A DNA stretch of 64,000 bases from G963704535 sp963704535 (GCA_963704535.1 OY969916.1:1426001-1490000); one strand, 5' to 3'. Counted from the stretch's first letter, positions 42,777 through 52,742 are shown. The notes: generated from the letters alone by a model not told the origin. A program made the numbers and translations.

Positions 42777-45700
42777 AACAAGCTCTCTGGCCCGGTCGCC
42801 GACCGCGCCACCGCATGCTGTTGCTCTTGCTTTTGCTGCTGTCGTTTGTGCTGCGGGGAGCAACCGCCGGCCCGGCGCTGGCGCAGACAGCGGTGCCGGT
42901 GCGCTACGATTCGCTGCTGAAAACAATCTATGTCGGCGCCAATTACAATCCGGGCGACCCGGCCCAGGCGCCGTTCGTCGGCCACCCATCGCACCCGAAC
43001 GCGCCAAAGAGCCCGATCACGTTCCCGCAGATCGCGGCGGCGCTGAACGACCCGGCGCTGCTCCAGGATCAGGGCGGCGGCGCGTGGTTGCTGAAAGCCG
43101 ACCTAGTGATCAGCCAGACGGCCCGGCTGGAGGCAACCAGCGCCTCGATCGCCTGGCTGCGGCTCGACAGCACGCCAGGCGCCCGCTTCCCGGCCTACAC
43201 GCGGCTGATCGCGCGCGGCGGGCACCTGCTGATCCAGGACATCAAAGTGACCTCCTGGGCCGGCGGCGGCGTCGACACCAACTACTACGACGGCCGCAGC
43301 TTCCTGCTGGCCGAGCTGGGCGGGCGGATGGACATCATCCGATCGGAGGTCTCGCACTTGGGCTGGGGCGACGGCGAGCCGAGCGGCCTGGCGTGGCGCA
43401 AACGCGCGACCCAGAATAACGCGCTGACCGGCGCGACCGGCAGCATCATCGACAGCGACATCCACGACAATTACTTCGGGCAGTACTCGTACGAAGCCTA
43501 CGGGCTGATCGTCACCAACAATCAGTTCCATCACAACTATCTCTACGGCTTCCACCCGCACGACGCCTCGACCGGCTTCCAGGTCGCGTACAACAAGGTC
43601 TACAGCAACGGCAAGCACGGGATCAGCTTCTCGCGCGGCTGCTAGCTTAAACTGGATCCATCACAACGAGGTGTACGGCAACGCCGAGCACGGGATCATG
43701 ATCGAGCGCGGCAGCAACAGCAACCTGATCGAGCACAACCTGGTCTACAACAACCGCGACGGCATCGCGATCTTCCAATCCGAGAAGAACACCATCCAGT
43801 ACAACACCCTGCGCGACAATGAGCGCGGCGTACGGATCAACGCCACATACGATGTAGGCGACCCATTCGACGGCGTGTCAGTCGAGAATAACGTCATCAA
43901 CAACACGATCGAGCACAACACGCAGTATGGGATCTACCTGTACGAGCGCGCCGATAAAAACACGATCGCCAGCAACACTATCTCCGGCAACGCTGGCGCC
44001 GGCGTGTATGTCAAGACCGGGGGCAACCCGATCAAGCGCAACCTGATTCAGCGGCAACGGCGTCGGTATCTCGATCGTCGGCACCGACCCGGTCACGCCG
44101 GGCGGGCTGCCGCCATCGTACGCCCCCGGCCACGATAACATTATCCAGGGCAACACAATCGAAGATAATGACTCGATCGGCGTGCAGCTCAAGGGCGGCA
44201 TCGAGACGCTGATCGGCGTCAAGGCGACCCTGCCGATGGTCGAGGACGGCAACATCATCCGGGCCAACGGGTCGCACGGCATCAGCTTCGACGGCACATC
44301 GAGCAAGAACACCGTCGAGGGCAACACCATTCACGCCAACGGGCTGGACGGCGTGGTCGCTAAGGGCGCCGGCAGCATCCGCAACCGGATCACCCGCAAC
44401 AGCATCACCGCCAACGCGCGCAACGGCATCAACATCGACGACGGCGCGCAGAACGGCATCCAGCCGCCGGCGATCACCAGCGGTGTCGATGCGAACCCGG
44501 TCCAGGGCACGGCGGCCAAGGGCGCCAGGGTCGAGATCTACCGCGACAGCGGCGGCCAGGGTAACAGCTACAAAGGCTTCACCACCGCCGGCGCCGACGG
44601 CAAGTGGAGCTTCACGCTGCCGGCCGGCGACAATGTGCAGGAGGGCGCGATCACCGCGCTGGCGATCGATGCATCGGGCAACACCTCGGCCTTTGGCGGC
44701 AATGTCCCCGGCGGCGGGCTGGCGACCTACCAGATCGGCGGCGGCCGCAACGGCGAGCGAACGGTCTACGTCAGCGGCCCCGGCGCGAACGTCACGCTGC
44801 CGGACATCCAGCGGGCGTTGCAGGTGATCAGCCCGACCACCACACTGCTGGAGAATCAGGGCAGCGGCGTCTGGCAGGCCAATGTGAGCACTGTTCGTCA
44901 ATCGCGGGGTGACGCTGACGCTGACGGCGGAGACAGTCACAGTGGCTCAAGCTACGCAGCCAGGCGACCGACATCCAGCTCCAGGCGACCGGCGACCCGG
45001 TGTATAACTACCAGAGCTTTGCGTCGCTACGCACCCACAGCGGCGTGATCCGCATCGACGGCGTGAAGATCAGCTCCTGGGACCCGGCCGCCAACACCTA
45101 TGACACCGATGTCTCGAATGGGCGCAGCTACCTGCTGGCCAAGTATAACGCCCGCATGGACATCAAGAACGCCGAGCTGACCTACCTGGGCTCGGCCGAC
45201 GGCGAGAGCTACGGGGTCTCCTGGCGCGACATCAACGACGCCGAAGCGCCGGACCAATTGCTGACGCGGGTGACGGGCGAGGTGCTCAACAGCAGCTTCA
45301 GCTACAACTACTACGGCGTCTACACTTTCCAAGCGGCCAACATGGTCTTCCGCGGCAACAAGTTCCATCACAACATCGGCTACGGCTTCGACCCGCACGA
45401 CTACTCGCACCACTTCACTGTCGAGGATAACGAGGCCTTCGAGAACGGCAACCATGGCTTTATCATCTCGCGCGGCTGCAATAACTTCGTGTTCCGCCGC
45501 AATAAATCATACAACAACCGCTACACCATCGGCACGGATGACCGCAGGGCGCACGGCTTTATGATCGACCCTGGCTCGCCGAACAGCCAGTTCCCGCAGG
45601 TCGCCTCGCACCACAACCTGATCGAGAACAACCAGGCGACCGGCAACGATGGCTACGGCGTGCGGGTGGTCGGCGCGAACGACAACACGATCCAGAACAA

Positions 45701-46665
45701 CAGCTTCGCCGACAACTTGCAGGGGATCACGCTGGAGCAGGGCAGCACCGGCAACATCCTGAAGGGCAATACGATCAGCGGCAGTAAGCTCTACGGCATC
45801 TACCTGATCGGTGGTTCTGACGGTAACACTATTAGCGGCAACACGATCACAAGGAGCGGCAAGCACGGTGTTTATGTCAAGACCGGCAAGAACACGATCA
45901 GCGAGAACACGTCCAGCGACAATGGCTCGATCGAGGCCGGCGTGCCGGTCGGCTCGGGGATCGCGTTCCTGCGCGAGAGCGATGTCGCGGCGGCGGCGGC
46001 AGACCTGCGGCTGCCGGGGTCCGGCGTGAGCCTGGCGGCGCTGGCCCCTGAGCTGATCAGCACGACCGAGGCCAGCGAGGTTGCCGATAACATCGTCACC
46101 AAGAACACGGTGGCGCGCAACCGCGACGAGGGGATCGAGCTGAAGAGCACGGTCAACACCAGGGTCGAGAGCAACACGGTCGAGGGCAATGAGTTCGAAC
46201 GGGATCTACCTGGCGAACGGCGCGAGCGGCAGCCTGATCAAGAAGAACACGGTCAGGGGCAACCTACGCCACGGCCTGCGCGCCAACGGTACCGACGTGT
46301 TCGCCAACACCTGGACGGAGAACCTGGTCTACGGCAACGGGAACGGCGGCATCATCACCACCAGCGGAGCGAACAATGGCATGCCGTCGCCGGAGTTTGA
46401 GGTGCAGGGGCGCATACTCAGCGGGACGACAACGCCGGGGGCAGTGGTGGAGATCTTCTCGGACATCGGCGGGCAGGGGCTATACTTCGAGGGGCGTGTC
46501 ACGGCCAAGGCGGACGGCTCCTTCACATTCACCGCGACGCGGCCCTGGCGCGCGCCGAACATCAACGCCATCGCCACCGACACGCTGAACAACTCGTCGG
46601 GCTTCACCCATAACATCGGCGCGGCAGTCGGCAGCTACCGGATCTATCTGCCGCTCATCAGGTAG
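42773..46665 (+). CDS. Secreted two-module AlgG-like parallel beta-helix protein (mannuronan C5-epimerase candidate), five frameshifts
   Basis: After a signal peptide (LLLLLLLLSFVLRGATAGPA) there are two homologous right-handed beta-helix modules. Module 1 spans about 42900-44400, module 2 about 44760-46400; each carries the same markers: RSFLLAELGG or RSYLLAKYNA, SHLGWGDGEPSGLAW or LTYLGSADGESYGVSW, then YGFHPHD or YGFDPHD, and SRGC. DPHD is the catalytic motif of AlgG/AlgE mannuronan epimerases; module 1 has HPHD. Each module is followed by a beta-sandwich-like tail (VVEIFSDIGGQG). Frame breaks at about 43643, 44057, 44897, 44945 and 46193 are all one extra base. Rebuilt length is about 1,295 residues. 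It should act on polymer leaving the coupled synthase. Confidence 0.82.
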
Positions 46666-46816
46666 ATGACAAGATGACAAGATGACAAGATGAAAAGATG
46701 AAGGGGTGAAGGGGCCGAGCACCTGTAGGGCAGGCCCTCCGTGGCCGCCCCGCCGAGAACCAACAATCACGCAACACGCAACACGCAACACACAACACAA
46801 CACACAACACGTTTCA
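46664..46816. repeat. Tandem GATGACAA, GC hairpin and CAACACG repeats
   Basis: GATGACAA units (46664-46705), the GTAGGGCAGG...GGCCGCCC element (46719-46747; also at 619-647) and CAACACG/CAACACA units (46770-46812). Confidence 0.65.
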
Positions 46817-46839
46817 GCAAACAATTGATGGAGACGACC

Positions 46840-47904
46840 ATGTACGCACTCATTCTGGCCGGTGGAACCGGCACGCGCTTGTGGCCGCACAGCCGCAGCG
46901 AACGGCCCAAACAATTTCTGAGCCTGGGCGGCCAACGGACCATGCTCCAGGAGACGGTCGACCGGACGCTGCCGATCATCCCGCCGGAGCGGGTCTACGT
47001 CGCGACCGGCGCGGCCTATGCCGACCTGGCGGCCGAGCAGCTTCCCGACGTGCCGCGCGAAAACATCCTGGCCGAGCCGTCGGGGCGCGGGACGGCCCCC
47101 TGCATCGGCCTGGCGGCGCTACACCTGCGCCGACGCGACCCGGACGCGGTGATGGCGGTGCTCAGTGCCGACCACCTGGTCGAGCGGGCCGACCTATTCC
47201 GCGAGGTGCTGACGACCGGCGCCACGATGGCACAGCAGGGAAACCTGGTCACACTGGGCATCCAGCCGACGGCGCCAAGCACCGGCTACGGCTATATTCA
47301 GCGCGGTGATCCGCTCGAACAGGAGCGCGGTCACCCGATCTTCCGGGTCAAAGGGTTCGTCGAGAAACCGGATGTCGAGCGGGCGCGCGCCTACCTGGCG
47401 GGCGGCGACTACTACTGGAACGCGGGGATGTTCGTCTGGCGCGCCGACCGAATCCTGGCCGAGCTGGCCGAGCACCGGCCAGCGCTGGCCCAGGCCCTCT
47501 CGGTGATCGACGCGGCGATCGGCACACCATACGAGCAGAAGGTGCTGGAGATGATCTGGCGCGATATCGAGAATGTCGCGATCGATGTCGCGGTGATGGA
47601 GCGAACGGCCCACGCGGCGGTGATCCCGGCCAACCTGGGCTGGAGCGACGTCGGCGACTGGTCGGCCCTAGCCGACAGCCTGCCACGCGACGACCATGGC
47701 AACGCGGTGATCGGAGATTATGTGGGGCTGGACACGCGCAACACACTGATCTACGGCAACGGCCGCGTGATCGCGACGATCGGCGTCGAGGACCTGGTGA
47801 TCGTCGACGCCCATGATGTTGTGCTGATCTGCCCACGCGACCGTGCCCAGGATGTGAAGGCCATGGTCACGGAGGTTCGCGAGCGGTATCGGCATCTCTT
47901 GTGA
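46840..47904 (+). CDS. manC: Mannose-1-phosphate guanylyltransferase (AlgA/ManC nucleotidyltransferase domain)
   Basis: It makes GDP-mannose from mannose-1-phosphate and GTP. The 354-residue protein starts MYALILAGGTGTRLWPHSRS, the nucleotidyltransferase signature, with ERPKQFLSLGG right after. AEPSGRGTAPCIGLAALHL, VLSADHLVERADLFREVL, FVEKPDVERARAYLAGGDYY-NAGMFVWRADRIL and ANLGWSDVGDWSALADSL (metal-binding) are all typical. It lacks the C-terminal cupin isomerase domain of bifunctional AlgA, as many stand-alone forms do. ATG 46840 has GGAG seven bases upstream; ATG 46828 is an alternative. It would supply GDP-mannose for the AlgD-like dehydrogenase. Confidence 0.94.
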   Translation: MYALILAGGTGTRLWPHSRSERPKQFLSLGGQRTMLQETVDRTLPIIPPERVYVATGAAYADLAAEQLPDVPRENILAEPSGRGTAPCIGLAALHLRRRDPDAVMAVLSADHLVERADLFREVLTTGATMAQQGNLVTLGIQPTAPSTGYGYIQRGDPLEQERGHPIFRVKGFVEKPDVERARAYLAGGDYYWNAGMFVWRADRILAELAEHRPALAQALSVIDAAIGTPYEQKVLEMIWRDIENVAIDVAVMERTAHAAVIPANLGWSDVGDWSALADSLPRDDHGNAVIGDYVGLDTRNTLIYGNGRVIATIGVEDLVIVDAHDVVLICPRDRAQDVKAMVTEVRERYRHLL

Positions 47905-47927
47905 GACAATAGAGGAAAGTTCTCTTA

Positions 47928-50462
47928 ATGATTGCACAAACGGCACACGACCGGCCGCTGGTGGCCGACCGGGTCTCCAAACATGGCCGCGCCGTCACGG
48001 TGGTGATGTTTGTGGTGGTGTTGGGGCTGCTGGGCTTAACCTTTCTATGGCTCGGCGCGCGGCGGGTCAACAACTTCTTCGTTAGCCGCGGCGACGCCGA
48101 CTACCAGGCCCTGAGCTACCCGGCGGCGGTGAATGATTATACCTGGGCGGTGCGCTTCGACCGCAACGACGCGCACTCGCACCTGAACCGCGGCTACGCG
48201 CTCCAGCGGCTAAACAACGACGCCGGCGCCCTGCCCGATTTCACGCGCTATATCGCCCTGCGCCCGCTGGAGGACGGCGGCTACCTGGCCCGTGGCATCA
48301 GCTATGCCCGCCTCGGCAAGCACGACCAGGCGATCGTGGATTTCAGCGCGGCGATCGAGCGCGACCCGAGCAGCGTGCCTGGGTTCGTCGGCCGGGCGCG
48401 CGCTTACGCCGCGCAGGAGCAGTGGGAGCCGGCCGCCGCCGATATGAGCGAGGCGCTGCGGCTGCGACCTGACGAGCCGAGCTACCTGCTGGACCGGGCA
48501 CGCTACTACACCCACCTGAACAAGCTGGGCCTGGCGCTGGCCGACGCCGACCGGCTGCTGGCGGTCCAGCCGGCGACGACCAGAACCCTGCTGCTGCGCG
48601 CCGATCTGCGCGAGCGCACAGGCGATCTGCCCGGCGCACTGATCGACCTGAACAACGCGGTCGGGCTGGAGCCGCAGAACGGCGAGGTCTTCGCGCGGCG
48701 CGGGGCCTACTACGAGCGCCTGGGCGACAGCGACCGGGCGCTGTTCGACTACGAAGAGGCGGTCGAGCTTGACCCGACACTGGCCTGGATACACACGCGC
48801 ATGGGCCTGCTATTCTTCGGGCGCGGTGACTTCGAGCGCGCCGAGGAAAGCCTCAGTAAAGTGATCGAGCTGCACCCGAACGATAAGGAAGCCTACCTGC
48901 GCCGAGCCAATGTGCGGCTGGAGGCGCGCCAATTCGACACCGCGCTCGAAGACTTCCAGAAGGTCGTCGACCTCGATCCGCGCGCGCCGGCCGTGTACCT
49001 GGCGCGGGCGCGGGCACGGCAGGCCGGCGGCGACCTGACGGGGGCCGGCGAGGACCTGGATCTGGCGGTCAAGCTGGACCGCAACAACCCGCAAGCCTAC
49101 CTGGAGCGCGCGCGCATCCGGCGGGCGATCGGCGAGACCCACGGCGCGGTCCAGGATCTTGAGCAGGCGCTCCAACTCGACCCGAACAACATCACGGCGC
49201 TGACCGAGCGGGCCGAGATCCGCGCGCTACGCCGCGAGTACGGCGCCGCGATTGGCGACTACGACGAGCTGATCGCGCGGCAGCCCACCACCACGGCGCT
49301 GTACATCGCCCGCGGTCGGCTCTTCCAGGCCTCCGGCGATCTGAAGAGCGCCGAGAAGGACTTCCGGCAGGCCACGACGATCGACAGCCACTCGCCGGAC
49401 GGCTACATCGAACTAGGCATCCTGGCGGCGCAACAGGGCAACCCCGAACTGGCAATGCAGAGCTTCGACAAGGCGCTGGCGTTGGGCAGCGGCAACGCGC
49501 GCGTGTTCGCCGCGCGCGGGCGGGTTTTCGCCGATCAAGGCCAAGTGGCCGACAGCCTGGCCGACCTGGACTGGGCGCTGACTCTGCGGAGCGACGACGC
49601 CGCCACGCTGCTGGTGCGCGGGCAGGTCTACAGCGACCAGGGCTGGAGCGACGCGGCGATCGAGGACTTCACCAAAGCGATCGAGCTGCGACCGGAGAGC
49701 GCGCAGGCGCTCATAGCCCGCGCCCGCGCCTATGGGACACAGGGCAAATTCGAGACGGCGCTGAAGGACGCCGACACGGCAGTGGCGCTTCAGCCCAGCA
49801 GCGCCGAGGTGCTCCTGGCGCGGGCGCGCATCTACGCGCTGAAGGACGACCCGGCGCGAGCGCTGGCCGACATCCACCATGTGCTGGGGCTGGAGCCGCA
49901 GAACGTCGAGGCCCGCGTGCTGCGGGCGCGGCTGTACGACAAACAGCGCTGGACCAACGACGCCCTGGCCGACCTGAACGCAGTGCTTCAGATGGCGCCG
50001 CAGGACACCACCTCGTACAAGGCGCGGGCCGAGCTACTGCGCCAGCTTGGCGACTACGCCGGCGCCCAGGCCGACCTGGAGCGGGCGCTGGCCCTCCAGC
50101 CGGGCAACGGCGAGCTGGTGTTCCGCCAGGGCGCGCTGCTGGAGGAGCAGGGCAAGCTGGACGAGGCGTTGGCGCTCTACGGCCAGGCACTCAATGTCGG
50201 CGGCACGCCGGCCGAGCTGTACCTGCACATCGGCAAGATCCGCTATAAACTGGGGCAATACCGGCGGGCGCTGGCCAACTTCGAGGCCGCGCTAGAGCGC
50301 CAGCCGGAGAGCGGGCCAGCCTACCAGGGCATCGGCCTGGCGCAGCGCAAGCTCGGCGACGACGCAGCCGCCGTGACCGCGTTCAAGAATTATCTACGCC
50401 TGATCCTGGAAGGGCCGGAGCGGCTCGAAATCGAGGAGTGGGTACGTAAGCACGGCGGGTAA
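47928..50462 (+). CDS. Large membrane-anchored TPR protein
   Basis: The 844-residue protein has a short cytoplasmic N-terminus, one TM helix (AVTVVMFVVVLGLLGLTFLW, ~25-44) and then about 22 tetratricopeptide repeats to the end. Canonical TPR residues W/L-G/A-Y-A-P recur, for example ALQRLNNDAGALPDFTRYIA, GDSDRALFDYEEAVELDP, GQVADSLADLDWALTLRS and GDDAAAVTAFKNYLRLILE. It should sit outside the membrane and organise protein partners. In alginate systems a TPR protein (AlgK) scaffolds the export complex; the position here invites that comparison, but AlgK is a lipoprotein of the outer membrane. The stretch is free of frameshifts. Confidence 0.88.
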   Translation: MIAQTAHDRPLVADRVSKHGRAVTVVMFVVVLGLLGLTFLWLGARRVNNFFVSRGDADYQALSYPAAVNDYTWAVRFDRNDAHSHLNRGYALQRLNNDAGALPDFTRYIALRPLEDGGYLARGISYARLGKHDQAIVDFSAAIERDPSSVPGFVGRARAYAAQEQWEPAAADMSEALRLRPDEPSYLLDRARYYTHLNKLGLALADADRLLAVQPATTRTLLLRADLRERTGDLPGALIDLNNAVGLEPQNGEVFARRGAYYERLGDSDRALFDYEEAVELDPTLAWIHTRMGLLFFGRGDFERAEESLSKVIELHPNDKEAYLRRANVRLEARQFDTALEDFQKVVDLDPRAPAVYLARARARQAGGDLTGAGEDLDLAVKLDRNNPQAYLERARIRRAIGETHGAVQDLEQALQLDPNNITALTERAEIRALRREYGAAIGDYDELIARQPTTTALYIARGRLFQASGDLKSAEKDFRQATTIDSHSPDGYIELGILAAQQGNPELAMQSFDKALALGSGNARVFAARGRVFADQGQVADSLADLDWALTLRSDDAATLLVRGQVYSDQGWSDAAIEDFTKAIELRPESAQALIARARAYGTQGKFETALKDADTAVALQPSSAEVLLARARIYALKDDPARALADIHHVLGLEPQNVEARVLRARLYDKQRWTNDALADLNAVLQMAPQDTTSYKARAELLRQLGDYAGAQADLERALALQPGNGELVFRQGALLEEQGKLDEALALYGQALNVGGTPAELYLHIGKIRYKLGQYRRALANFEAALERQPESGPAYQGIGLAQRKLGDDAAAVTAFKNYLRLILEGPERLEIEEWVRKHGG

Positions 50463-50693
50463 GTCTGAAAAGGGGGTTTGAGGGGGCAGCCCCTCAGTCT
50501 CCCCCACCCACACCGTCAATTTGAGTTTGGTTTTAGGAAAAAGGGGGTTTGAGGGGGCAACCCCCTCAGTCTACCCCACCCACACTGTCAATTTGAGCGG
50601 GGAAGAGTAGAAGATAGAAGATAGAAGATAGAGGCTAACGTGCTATCTTCTATCTTCTATCCTCTATCCTCTATCATCCAGAGGGCGGGCAGA
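50463..50693. repeat. Two A2-type repeats and a fold-back GAAGATAGA microsatellite
   Basis: Two copies of AAAAAGGGGGTTTGAGGGGG with TCAGTCTCCCCCACCCACAC and GTCAATTTGAG (50465-50597), then GAAGATAGAAGATAG and complement CTATCTTCTATCTTC (50604-50684). Confidence 0.7.
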
Positions 50694-51020
50694 TTAGTTC
50701 GAGAGGTAGGACCGGGCCGTGGTCTCGACGATATCCGCCACGACATCCAAGTAGGCGATATAATCCTGGTCGAAGCGCGGGATCACCTGGGTGCCGGAGC
50801 CCGGAACCGTCAGCGACAAATCGCCAACCTCGCGCCCATTGCCGCTCGGATGAATCAGGATCGCCCGGCGCCCATCGGCGCGGTTACGCAACCCCCAGCC
50901 ATAGCCGACCGCCACGCAATCGTAATCGAAGCTGGTGGGCAGCGCGGAGATCACCTGATACGCGGCATGCGACCAGAGAAGACGCCAGGTCTGCTCATTC
51001 GGAAGCTTCTCTGCGGCCAT
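50694..51020 (-). CDS. Hypothetical protein inside the polysaccharide region
   Basis: This 108-residue protein starts at ATG 51020 with AAAGGAG nine bases upstream. It reads MAAEKLPNEQTWRLLWSHAA, VISALPTSFDYDCVAVGYGW, RAILIHPSGNGREVGDLSLT and IPRFDQDYIAYLDVVADIVE. No signal peptide, TM helix or known motif is seen; the mix of short strands and helices suggests a small soluble domain. It is on the opposite strand from the cluster and may be unrelated. Confidence 0.6.
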   Translation of the reverse strand: MAAEKLPNEQTWRLLWSHAAYQVISALPTSFDYDCVAVGYGWGLRNRADGRRAILIHPSGNGREVGDLSLTVPGSGTQVIPRFDQDYIAYLDVVADIVETTARSYLSN

Positions 51021-51186
51021 ATCGTAGCGCTCCTTTCGGCCAGCGGCGCGAGAGCCGGATGCCGCCGATACGCACGACGTCGCTGGTTCCGCTTGCCTCT
51101 CCACCACTGCGCTGCTATTGTACCGTAGGGACGCCAGGGTTGCAAAATAATCATCTTTCTCACAATCTTTACTTTATCTTCACGAA

Positions 51187-51406
51187 GTGTGCCACCAGGT
51201 TAGGTTGGCTGATTTGGAGGGGCGGTCCCCTCCAAACCTCCCCCTTCCCTGAGTGTGCCACCAGGTTAGGTGGGCTGATTTGGAGGGGTGGTCCCCTCCA
51301 AACCTCCCCCTTCCCTGAGTGTGCCACCAGGTTGGGTGGGCTGATTTGGAGGGGTGGTCCCCTCCAAACCTCCCCCTTCCCTGAGTGTGCCACCAAGTTG
51401 GGTAGG
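51187..51406. repeat. Three 66-bp tandem repeats plus a partial fourth that ends at a start codon
   Basis: Units begin GTGTGCCACCAGGTTAGGT at 51187, 51253, 51319 and 51385. Each has TTTGGAGGGG.GGTCCCCTCC as a perfect palindrome. The unit is 22 codons long and open in the frame of the following gene. The partial fourth copy supplies GTTGGGTAGG just before ATG 51407. Confidence 0.85.
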
Positions 51407-52741
51407 ATGGCGCTGCTGATCGTGATCGCGGCGCTGCTGTGCGCGTGCGGCGGCACAGCCGAGCCTTTACCGGAGCCGATCGCAGGGCCGCGAGCTACGA
51501 TCGAGCCGGGGGCCCAGGAGGCTACGATCAAGCCCGGTACCCCAGAGGCCGCCCCACCCGGCCCCTGCGGCACCAGCATCGTCGAATCGGGCGCCGGCGA
51601 GGCAGCGCCTACCGCGCAGGCGAGCACGCATCCTAGTGGGCAGGCTGGGCTGGATGGTGCCATGAATATCAGCTACGACGCCGACACCCGTACGATCATC
51701 CTGCGCCAGGGGCCGCCCGCCACGCTGGCCCAGGTCGGCGCCGCGCTGGGCCGCAGCGAGCTGCTGCGCGAGCTGGCCCCCGGCGAGTGGTTCCTGGATG
51801 CGAATGTGCGGGTCGAGCGCGACGCGGCACTGCTGGTGGCTGCGCCCGAGGTGCGCCGGCTGAAGCTACGCAGCGATGCCGGTGGGTTTGTGTGGATCAA
51901 GGGGCTCGGCGGCCGACTCAGCTTCAGCGGCGCCTGCGTCACCTCGTGGAACCCTGCCGCCGGCCGCGTCGACGAGGACTACGCCGACGGCCGCAGCTTC
52001 GTGCTGGCCCGCGACGGCGCGCAGATGGAGATCCGCGACGCCGAGTTGAGCTACCTTGGCTACGAGGCCAACGAGTCCTACGGCGTCGCCTGGCGCCTGG
52101 AAGGGACCGGCGGGAGCGCCGTCAACAGCCGCTTCGGGCACAACTTCTACGGCCTATACAGCTACGAGGTGAACGACCTAGTAATCCGTGGCAACGAGGT
52201 GCATCACAGCGTGCGCTACGGGATCGACCCGCACACGCGCTCGAACCGGCTGCTGATCGAAGGCAACCGCGCGCACCACAACGGCAAGCACGGCATCATC
52301 CTGGCCGAAGGGTGCAGCGACAGCATCATCCGCGACAACCAGGTCTTCGAGAACGCGCTGCACGGCATTGTGCTCGTAGAGCACTCGAACAACAATACAG
52401 TCGAGGGCAACCGATCGTTTAGCAATGGGCTCCAGGGCATCAACATCAACAACTCGGCCCACAACACCATCCGCGACAACCAGGCGTATGACAATGGCGA
52501 GGACGGCATCGGCGTCGGGCAGAAGTCCAGCGATAATGTGGTGATCGGCAACCACGCCAGCGCCAACCAGCGCGACGGCATCTCGCTCTACAGCGCGGCG
52601 ACCAGGAACGAGCTGCACGCGAACGTGGTACGAAACAATGGGCGCTACGGCATCTACCTGAAGAGTAACGACAATATCCTGACCGATGACAACCAGGTCG
52701 CCGGCAACCACGCGGCCAACATCCGGCGCGACGAGCGCTGA
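51407..52741 (+). CDS. AlgG-like parallel beta-helix lipoprotein (mannuronan C5-epimerase candidate)
   Basis: The 444-residue protein starts MALLIVIAALLCACGG with a lipobox Cys near residue 14, a Pro/Ala/Glu-rich tether to ~75, then one AlgG-like module: RSFVLARDGAQMEIRDAELS, YLGYEANESYGVAWRLEG, NFYGLYSYEVNDLVIRGNEV, YGIDPHTRSNRLLIEGNRAH, HHNGKHGIILAEGCSDSIIR and NNTVEGNRSFSNGLQGININ. These match AlgG of Pseudomonas closely, with DPHT in place of DPHD at 52226-52237. Repeats end with YGIYLKSNDN. It would act as a surface-anchored epimerase or polymer-binding protein. The start lies at the end of a tandem repeat array; the upstream array is open in the same frame but is unlikely to be translated. 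Confidence 0.88.
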   Translation: MALLIVIAALLCACGGTAEPLPEPIAGPRATIEPGAQEATIKPGTPEAAPPGPCGTSIVESGAGEAAPTAQASTHPSGQAGLDGAMNISYDADTRTIILRQGPPATLAQVGAALGRSELLRELAPGEWFLDANVRVERDAALLVAAPEVRRLKLRSDAGGFVWIKGLGGRLSFSGACVTSWNPAAGRVDEDYADGRSFVLARDGAQMEIRDAELSYLGYEANESYGVAWRLEGTGGSAVNSRFGHNFYGLYSYEVNDLVIRGNEVHHSVRYGIDPHTRSNRLLIEGNRAHHNGKHGIILAEGCSDSIIRDNQVFENALHGIVLVEHSNNNTVEGNRSFSNGLQGININNSAHNTIRDNQAYDNGEDGIGVGQKSSDNVVIGNHASANQRDGISLYSAATRNELHANVVRNNGRYGIYLKSNDNILTDDNQVAGNHAANIRRDER

Positions 52742-52742
52742 C

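Noticed and set aside
47928..50462. TPR gene considered as an AlgK orthologue
   Set aside because: AlgK is a lipoprotein of ~450 residues; this one has a TM anchor and ~22 repeats over 844 residues. Only an analogous role can be proposed.
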